Assembly (NCBI RefSeq): GCF_013373865.1
Contig: NC_050471.1
Span: 434,001 to 498,000 of the forward strand
Direction: 5' to 3'
DNA from: Monomorium pharaonis
Lineage: Eukaryota; Arthropoda; Insecta; Hymenoptera; Formicidae
DNA length: 64,000 nucleotides
In this document: positions 60,001 to 64,000 of the stretch, in pieces
Numbering within the stretch: position 1 is the stretch's first letter
How the letters are laid out: each line of letters begins with the position of its first letter
The notes under the pieces: model-generated
Seen by the model: the letters and a program-made list of their open reading frames with translations, nothing else
What the model was told of the DNA's origin: nothing
Databases searched by the model: none
Position numbers and translations under genes: made by a program

Positions 60001-60984
60001 ACGACACCGAAACGAGCGGCTCGTTGGTTGTACATTGCAGCTACGGATCTGATCGAAGTTCCATGTTTGTAGCGCTTAGCATACTGGTTCAACAGCTACG
60101 CACTGAGAAGCGCGTAGATATTTTCACAACGACCAAAAAGTTGCGCTCTCAGCGACATGGCATGATTAGCACTTTTGTAAGTATTTCCATAATTTTCTAC
60201 ATATTGATAGAAAAAAAGAACATTATTGTTTTGAGAATATTTTTATTTTTGAAATGTTAAATGTTGAAATGAGATTGTACAACGTTAAAGGAGGGAAGGG
60301 TGTCAATACGGCCTGATTTTGACTTACTCTAAATTTCTTTCTAAACTATTGTAATTGAATTCTTACAACTTGTTGAACGTATTTAAGAAGTTTTTAGAAT
60401 GAAACAAACGTGTAATTAAGGTTAAATAACCTTGAAATAGCATAATAGTTTTATTGTGATGATTTTGGATTTACGTTTTCTGAGATTAATACTAATTTTG
60501 GAATGTTTACCTATTTTTTAATAAGATACAAGTATTTATAAACCTATAAAATCATAAAGTGATTATAAGTGGACAATAAATGTTAGATAAATGTTGTTGG
60601 GTTAATATTATTTTGGGTAGTTGAAGCGGTACTAATGAGGATACCTATGACAAGCTACAAGCATACAGAGCTACATGGTATTGGCGTTATGACGGTTTCA
60701 AAATAATATGGTTATTTGATTATAAAATATGGATTTATTATTTAGAGATTAATTGTCATTAACTGATAGATTCTGTGTAATCTAAGCATAAATGTTACCT
60801 GCATTAGATCAAAAGTATTGATAAGTTTACACAATGTAACATTTTGTTAGTCTTATTTAAATTATTAAATTATTTATAATTTTGTGCAATGTTTGTGTTA
60901 CAGGCACAATATGAATTTCTTCATCGTGCCATTGTGAATTATTCGGATCTTCACAATTTGGCGGATGACGAGACGCCATCATAA
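29616..60984 (+). CDS. Ptp69D: Ptp69D-type receptor protein tyrosine phosphatase (complete, 11 coding exons)
   Basis: A single-pass receptor phosphatase that dephosphorylates phosphotyrosine. Drosophila Ptp69D acts in motor-axon guidance and photoreceptor targeting. The eleven exons total 4383 bases and encode 1460 residues, and every phase closes. Order: signal peptide (1-25), Ig1 (about 45-125), Ig2 (130-220), FN3-1 (225-320), FN3-2 (324-421), FN3-3 (422-530), a membrane-proximal region with Ser/Thr-rich stem and an RRKR site, transmembrane segment (about 817-842), phosphatase D1 with HCSAGVGRTG (Cys about 1099), and D2 with HCSYGSDRSS (Cys about 1388). D1 has WKD in place of the usual WPD loop, and D2 has WPT, so D2 is probably inactive. 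Assignment rests on D1/D2 similarity and the 2-Ig, 3-FN3 layout. A CpG-rich leader precedes it. Confidence 0.95.
32164..32775. mobile_element. piggyBac-type MITE, TTAA duplication
   Basis: TTAA at 32160-32163 and 32776-32779. The ends CCTTTAGGGGGCCAG and CTGGCCCTCTAAAAG are imperfect inverses beginning CC/CT. CTCATATATGAGCTA-like motifs recur inside. Non-coding. Confidence 0.65.
34100..35280. other. GC-richer island in Ptp69D intron 1, function unknown
   Basis: About 1.2 kb with clearly higher GC and many CG dinucleotides, unlike the surrounding AT-rich intron. Short open frames exist on both strands, but none has a recognisable domain. It could be an alternative 5' exon, an enhancer, or a recent insertion. 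Confidence 0.4.
35317..35866. mobile_element. TTAA element, complete MITE (550 bp)
   Basis: TTAA at 35313-35316 and 35867-35870. Ends GGGGATACTAAACTGCTC and GAGCAGTTTAGCATCCCC differ at one base. It is a near-identical inverted copy of 8066-8613 about 27 kb away, so both moved fairly recently. Confidence 0.9.
37491..37784 (+). CDS. Ptp69D: Ptp69D exon 2: first Ig domain
   Basis: The 1-1 phase exon of 98 codons follows AACCAG and ends at GTAACG. Ig hallmarks are the Cys in LLCKL, the core Trp in QVWW, and the Cys in DTGDYKCSA. Confidence 0.88.
37930..38230. repeat. ATTGCAAAAACGTTG sub-repeat region
   Basis: Degenerate repeats of TATTGCA, GCAACATTG and AAACGTTG on both strands. A related scrap lies just before exon 3. 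Confidence 0.5.
38604..38746. mobile_element. Palindromic MITE GCTGGTATTTATAGTCG
   Basis: GCTGGTATTTATAGTCGAAT is inverted on the right as CCGACTATGAATACCAGC, with arms over 50 bp around GTGATTGGCTGATG. A decayed relative ends near 717 (GACTATGAATACCAGCC). Confidence 0.8.
39443..39541. mobile_element. Palindromic MITE GGCTGCGTTCTGATAT
   Basis: The left arm GGCTGCGTTCTGATATTATT has its inverse at the right ending ATCGGAATACAGCC. The inner arms AGTACTGAAAATCTATA are perfect. Confidence 0.8.
40731..41318 (+). CDS. Ptp69D: Ptp69D exon 3: second Ig and first FN3 domain
   Basis: A 1-1 phase exon of 196 codons after TTTTCCAG. Ig2 shows ANLTCHI, FTWLKG and DNGTYVCQA. FN3-1 shows IFLNWTV and AYQIGISAINAVG. 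The donor is GTAGTT, and a TTAA element begins only 10 bases after the exon. Confidence 0.92.
41766..42030. repeat. Dispersed repeat, copy 2
   Basis: Diverged relative of 2500-2760 sharing several ordered blocks, nested in the TTAA element. Confidence 0.7.
42521..43599. mobile_element. TIR element with about 300-bp arms (1079 bp)
   Basis: Ends TTACCTTTTTTAAAAAAGGT and its inverse, then GGCGCCAAGTG on both sides. Arms 42521-42830 and about 43295-43599 remain alignable throughout (AAAAACTTGGCGTGCC and its inverse at the inner ends). Non-coding centre. Confidence 0.85.
44127..44420 (+). CDS. Ptp69D: Ptp69D exon 4: second FN3 domain
   Basis: A 1-1 phase exon of 98 codons between TTACAG and GTATGT. 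FN3 features are SITIGWTVPP and TTYKFKIAACSEY. Confidence 0.9.
45664..45890. mobile_element. AT-rich palindrome with about 105-bp arms
   Basis: TATGTAATTTTAAATAAATT at the left and AATTTAGTTAAAATTACATA at the right. AAAAACGTTTTGTTTATAAA is perfectly inverted. Confidence 0.8.
46095..46123. repeat. (CA)n(CG)n microsatellite
   Basis: CACACACA passing into CGCGCGCG. Confidence 0.85.
46281..46363. mobile_element. Short palindrome GCGTGGATGTCGTTTACTTT
   Basis: Inverted as AAAGTAAACGACATCCACGC about 35 bases on. Probably a tiny MITE. Confidence 0.6.
47083..47300. mobile_element. Inverted-repeat element ACCTATGGGT
   Basis: ACCTATGGGTTGAAAATGTC and GACGAAAACGACCCATAGGT are loosely inverted. An older, diverged element. 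Confidence 0.45.
47400..47572. mobile_element. AT-rich MITE CTTACTC...GAGTAAG
   Basis: CTTACTCTCTCAGTTATAAC and GTTATAACCGAGTAAG are inverted, with further inverted blocks at the centre (GTGCCAAATAGAA/TTCTATTTGGTGC). Confidence 0.55.
48003..48262 (+). CDS. Ptp69D: Ptp69D exon 5: first part of third FN3 domain
   Basis: Begins after TTTTCTAG in phase 1 and ends in phase 0 at NYT. It contains SITWTPPDKPNGIIQRYNIQ. The donor GTATAT is itself the first repeat unit of a long (TA)n tract. Confidence 0.88.
48263..48313. repeat. (TA)n microsatellite fused to a 5' splice site
   Basis: The tract begins with the donor GTATAT of exon 5 and runs for about 25 units. Confidence 0.93.
48314..49904. other. 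Front part of Ptp69D intron 5
   Basis: Plain AT-rich sequence with a T-run at 49157-49180. No exon, RNA or clear element was seen. Confidence 0.55.
49905..50604. mobile_element. TIR element (about 700 bp) with sub-repeated ends
   Basis: About 110-bp inverted ends. Each end has a doubled motif, GATTGAAAAGGGCGTTAACT and GATTGAAAAAAGCGTTAACT, and then GGCAGCACTGCCAA or its counterpart. It ends about 140 bases before exon 6. Confidence 0.75.
50745..51552 (+). CDS. Ptp69D: Ptp69D exon 6: end of FN3-3, membrane-proximal region, Ser/Thr-rich stem
   Basis: Follows TTAAAG in phase 0 with VRVHGVTRSRTPGK, finishing FN3-3, and ends in phase 1 at GTATGT. The middle has GPICCYRVYLVKLPP and paired Cys in CDKC. 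A low-complexity Thr/Ser stretch then leads to ERRKRDD, a furin-type site, before the transmembrane exon. Confidence 0.92.
51629..51869 (+). CDS. Ptp69D: Ptp69D exon 7: transmembrane segment
   Basis: Follows TTTGTAG in phase 1 and ends in phase 2 at GTGAGT. It contains the membrane helix in the stretch MIIQLFIALILTLTILF and onward, then the basic stop-transfer YRFTKRAQDR. Confidence 0.92.
52921..52958. repeat. (GT)n(GC)n microsatellite
   Basis: GTGTGT passing into GCGCGC, inside the Tc1 remnant. Confidence 0.85.
52975..53188 (-). pseudogene. Tc1-type transposase C-terminal fragment
   Basis: Read on the minus strand it gives WSAISPDMNSIGHL, a stop where the family has Trp, then DILKQRVRKYNAQTLVAF and EEWDNLRQEEIKNLINSMP up to LLDARGGNT. 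These are the D-W-x-SPDLN-P-I-E-x-LW region and C-terminal helices of Tc1 transposases. The Trp-to-TGA change and the loss of the upstream domains make it dead. Confidence 0.85.
54028..54078. repeat. (TA)n microsatellite
   Basis: About 25 units, framed by the inverted words TTATGCATTATGCATGCATA and CGCATAATGCATGAACA, about 135 bases before exon 8. Confidence 0.92.
54215..55226 (+). CDS. Ptp69D: Ptp69D exon 8: phosphatase domain D1
   Basis: Starts after CGTAG with A, completing Arg, and ends in phase 0 at GTAAGT. It holds the whole D1: YKNRYPDIKCYDQTRV, SDYINANFVLGY, WKDFVAPEHPH in place of the WPD loop, HCSAGVGRTG at 54933-54962, and the Q-loop region FLVQSLKQYIF. Confidence 0.96.
55227..57968. 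other. Ptp69D intron 8 (2.7 kb)
   Basis: AT-rich without clear transposons, unusual for this window. The one structured feature is the hairpin at 57092-57145. No exon was seen. Confidence 0.6.
57092..57145. other. Short near-perfect hairpin in intron 8
   Basis: ATCCCTGGACT and TTTTATCATCA pair with TGATGATAATA and AGTCCAGGGAT, leaving a 6-base loop. It could be a small RNA precursor or a minimal MITE. The sequence alone cannot tell which. Confidence 0.5.
57969..58256 (+). CDS. Ptp69D: Ptp69D exon 9: start of phosphatase domain D2
   Basis: Phase 0 exon of 96 codons from GCTATAG to GTAAGT. It shows VIPYDRNRVILTPV, STYINASFIEGYDNSE and PDFWRMISEQ, as in the D2 of Drosophila Ptp69D. Confidence 0.93.
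58811..59631. mobile_element. Possible TIR element in Ptp69D intron 9
   Basis: TTAACCTTAATTCCTCCAAC with CCAGGGTCATT on the left, and AATGCCCTGGTTGGAGGGAT with TTAGGGTTAA on the right. Inverted but with an offset, so the boundaries are uncertain. Confidence 0.4.
59748..60176 (+). CDS. Ptp69D: Ptp69D exon 10: D2 catalytic-loop region, degenerate
   Basis: Phase 0 exon of 143 codons from TTTCCAG to GTAAGT. It encodes GPRKCPRYWPDDE, GWPTVEGEVPEV (Thr in place of the WPD Asp) and VHCSYGSDRSS, which keeps the Cys-x5-Arg but not the usual loop residues. Confidence 0.93.
60904..60984 (+). CDS. Ptp69D: Ptp69D exon 11: C-terminus and stop
   Basis: Follows TTACAG in phase 0 with AQYEFLHRAIVNYSDLHN and ends in TAA at 60982-60984. 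The last helix of D2 is nearly identical to the Drosophila ending. Confidence 0.93.
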   Translation, partial: AQYEFLHRAIVNYSDLHNLADDETPS

Positions 60985-61074
60985 TGCTCGAAATAAGAGT
61001 GAGACTAAATTGTTTTAAATTAAATTGTTTGGGTGGATATGTGCATGAAAAAGTTCCATGAGTGTTCGAAGATT

Positions 61075-61080
61075 GAATAA
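61075..61080 (+). other. Candidate Ptp69D polyadenylation signal
   Basis: AATAAA about 90 bases after the stop. The real 3' UTR may be longer, because CAT/CATC-rich, transcript-like sequence continues to about 61300. Confidence 0.35.
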
Positions 61081-61803
61081 AAATTCGAACAAGCGTACAT
61101 TACTCCAACCAAAGATGAACAAACATCGATAAAGAATCATGTCATCATCATTACTATCATCATCGTCATCGAGAAGACAAGCAGATCGCGATACACAATC
61201 GCGGATTTAAAGACTTATTTGTATATAATATGTCTGCAAATATTATGTACTGACTATAAGTTAAGTGTGAAAGAGAATTGATTGGCGATCAACTTGAAAT
61301 TAATTCATCATGGATTTACAATATCGTGAGAACATCGCAAAGTGCAGTGTGTGACGTTATAAAATCGTTACATAGAACCTTATTTTTATTAATAATCTAA
61401 TGATTCAGCCGCAGCGTAATATGTATCTACAGTGACAAAAAATTTTGATATTCAACATTGAACAAATAAGGATAAGGAGGGTTTTGTTCGTATCCTCCGT
61501 ATGGCTGTACAGCGAAAGACTAGCGCAGGAAGGAACGAATGTACTTCTATAGGTATGGCAATTCATTTTTCTGACAACTATATAGATACGCGGGCTATAA
61601 TTCCAAATCATTTTGCAATTCTTAAATCGCAATTGAAATTGAGTGATGAAGAGCTCGATATTACAATTATTCGCACATTTCAAGGACTGATCGCGGAAAT
61701 TTCCGCAAGGTTTTAATTAATACGCATTATCCTAGTGTTTATTACAGGATGTTTTGTTTCGAAGTCAGCAAGATGAAGATAATCTAAAATGTAATTTTAC
61801 CCA

Positions 61804-61955
61804 GTAAAAATCAACTAATAGTAATAGTAACATTGATGTTATAATTTCACATTCAACAATGTAACTGTTATTACATTTACATATTATTACATGCTGTTAT
61901 TACATTTACATTGCTAAGTATGAAATTAACATTGCTGTTAGTTGGTATTTATTAA
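61804..61955. mobile_element. AT-rich palindromic MITE
   Basis: AAAAATCAACTAATAGTAAT at the left and TTAGTTGGTATTTATT at the right are inverted, with TAACATTG and CAATGTTA in the arms. Confidence 0.55.
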
Positions 61956-62425
61956 GTTTCCTGCAATTAGCAAACTACGACGGTCTGATTCGAAGCATTC
62001 AGAACACACTTATAAAGATATCTGTGCGCTTTTTCTATCTTTATTGTTCATTAGATATAAAACAAGGATCGACAAAAAAGCGCGCTAACATTTTTATAAG
62101 CATGTTCTGGGCTTACGAATATAATTGCTATATAATGGATGTAAAACTTACATTTATGGTATATTATAGCAATTATATTTGTGTTTGCTAGACTTTATTT
62201 ACGAAGAGATCTCTTCGGAAGGAAGCGTCTTCCGCGATGACGCAAGATATCGCTGCTTTACGATCTGTCATAACGATAATAATAGCAATTATGCGTTGCG
62301 TATATTTTTATGTTCTCTGATAATATATTATCATGATAATATATCGTGTTATTATTACTATGTATTATGCGGTTTCTCTTCTAAAAAGAAGAAAAGACTG
62401 ATAGTTTTATTTAGTTCAAAATATA

Positions 62426-63099
62426 CTGAGCAACAAAATTAACGCAACAAAAATTTATACCAAAATTTCACTTAACTTCAAATAATCGTAACTTCGCGAA
62501 AACTTATCGTATTGGAAAGTTTTTTTGCATTTTAAAGCTTGAAGTCTTAACTTTAAAGAGCATTTGTCAGATTTTGATCCTCTCCTTTTTCCTTTTTGAC
62601 ATTTCTTCAAAAATAAGAACGTGTTTTATCTTCAAAAATTTTCATACTTTGACGTGCTTTATGGGGTGCAGTAAGTTTTCTCGTAAACGTCATAAGAATT
62701 ATCATAAAGTATATACTTTTCCCTACAAATTGAAAAAAAATTTGAAGTTTGTACGATTTTTTTTGCGTAGTTATGATATATCAAAGTTACCTATGCATTT
62801 TAATGTGTTTATATGGCTATTGCCAGCATTAGCCTTTCTCGATGCGCACTATGAAGAGATTGCAGATTTTGCGCACGTATGCGTGCGCGCGCGTGTGCGT
62901 ATGTGTGTATGTGGCATGTTGGATGAACGAAATGAAAAAATATTGCCTGGAAGAAATACATGTGTTTTACTTCTTCATCTTTGAATGACTTTTTGAAGAT
63001 GCAGAATGCAGAATTTAATTACATTCTGTAGAATTTCGTGCTATATGCGTTGTAATGCCATCTTCAGTTGCTATCTTTATGTAATATTTTCTTCCGTCC

Positions 63100-63159
<60 letters not shown>

Positions 63160-63621
63160 GCGCAAAATCTGGCCAGCAACCTTCTCATGCTGCGCATTGG
63201 GTAATGCTAATGCTGGCGGTAACAGGCATAAGACTAAAATGCATAAATAACTTCTATATATCATAACTCCGCTAAAAAAAATAATACAAACTTCAATTTT
63301 TTTTCACTTGTAGGGAAAAGTTCATATTTTACGATAATTCTTATGAAGTTAACGAAAAGACAAAAATTCATTGCAGCCTGTAGAGCGAGTCAAAGTATGA
63401 AAATTTTTGAACACAAAACACGTTCTTACTTTTAAAGAAATGTCAAAGAAGGAAAAGGAAAGAATCAAAATCTGACAAATGCTCTTTAAAGTAGAGACTT
63501 CAAACTTAAATTGAAAAAAAAAAAAAACTTTTTAATACGATAAGATTTCGCGATAATACGATTATTTGAAGGTGAGTGAAATTTTGGTATAAATTTTTGT
63601 TGCGTTAATTTTGTTGCTTAG
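62426..63621. mobile_element. Large foldback element, mariner/Tc1-type ends with TA duplication
   Basis: TA at 62424-62425 and 63622-63623. The ends CTGAGCAACAAAATTAACGC and GCGTTAATTTTGTTGCTTAG are inverted, and the two halves pair along nearly the whole 1.2 kb. The right arm has grown a (CA)n tract where the left has a GTGCGCG-rich stretch. The open frames inside are mirror images of each other and are not genes. Confidence 0.85.
63101..63157. repeat. (AC)n microsatellite
   Basis: About 28 uninterrupted AC units in the right arm of the foldback element. Confidence 0.95.
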
Positions 63622-64000
63622 TATACAAGTCCACAACACGTAACGTGGCATATTGGTTTACATCTTGAAGTAAGTCTATGTAACTTCTACGCCAAAGCTT
63701 GTTTTTTAAGGTGATGTAAACCTAAGCACACAAGTTTTGACGTATGGTGTAGAATTACATAGGTTACTTAAGACATAAATTATTATGTAATGTTATATGC
63801 TTACGGCACAAACGCGATTAAAGCATATTCATTTGCACGATGTTTAGATTTTACTGTGAATTGAAACATTACGGCTAGAAAGTCGTTCTTTTTTTCCATT
63901 TTTTACTTTTCCTATATTTAGAAGAAAATTTGTCGTATATGTAATGTGCTCTTTTGCATGATTATTGCATAATAATCCATTCATGAATGACAACACGAGA

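Larger units (their letters stand above)
60985..64000. other. Sequence downstream of Ptp69D
   Basis: The Ptp69D 3' UTR is probably in the first few hundred bases. After that come a MITE (61804-61955), a small hairpin (62118-62181), a 1.2-kb foldback element (62426-63621) and an imperfect inverted pair around GGTTTACATC (63655-63725). No further gene was recognised. Confidence 0.6.

Noticed and set aside
62574..63266. Several frames in the last 1.5 kb
   Set aside because: They are mirror images in the two arms of one foldback element and include a translated (AC)n tract.

Overview
The window is AT-rich animal DNA with spliced genes, long introns and very many short palindromic transposons. 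The proteins and repeat content fit an insect, most likely a hymenopteran and plausibly an ant. That placement is inference from protein similarity and genome style, since no lineage-specific marker was found.

Three protein-coding genes are supported by exon-by-exon reconstruction in which every splice phase closes. (1) 3317-9453, plus strand: the last four coding exons of NIT1, a nitrilase-family deaminated-glutathione amidase. The 5' end lies upstream or was not found. (2) 26187-15191, minus strand: complete EMC3, a subunit of the ER membrane protein complex, in three exons with a 7.9-kb second intron. (3) 29616-60984, plus strand: complete receptor tyrosine phosphatase of the Drosophila Ptp69D type, eleven coding exons and 1460 residues. 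It has a signal peptide, two Ig domains, three FN3 domains, a Ser/Thr-rich stem with a furin-like site, one transmembrane segment and two phosphatase domains, the second degenerate. EMC3 and Ptp69D are head to head. A CpG-rich block (about 28.8-29.7 kb) covers the Ptp69D first exon, and a 3.6-kb mosaic of nested MITEs separates it from EMC3.

Most of the rest is mobile DNA. I found foldback elements and MITEs with target duplications of TA (Tc1/mariner type), TTA or TAA (PIF/Harbinger type), TTAA (piggyBac type), 8 bp (hAT type) and 10 bp (MULE-like). Three TTAA elements sit end to end in a NIT1 intron. One element in EMC3 intron 2 has about 205-bp terminal inverted repeats around six internal repeats spaced exactly 164 bp apart. 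A decayed Tc1 transposase fragment lies in Ptp69D intron 7. The largest tandem repeat is a 1.24-kb minisatellite with an 11-bp unit in EMC3 intron 2.

The three genes do not form a pathway: NIT1 repairs metabolites, EMC3 inserts membrane proteins, and Ptp69D acts in neuronal adhesion and axon guidance. No rRNA, tRNA, CRISPR array or operon was seen. The most unusual content is repeat architecture: nested insertions, abutting TTAA elements, the 164-bp array, and a CCAAT-type motif recurring near the centre of unrelated MITEs.
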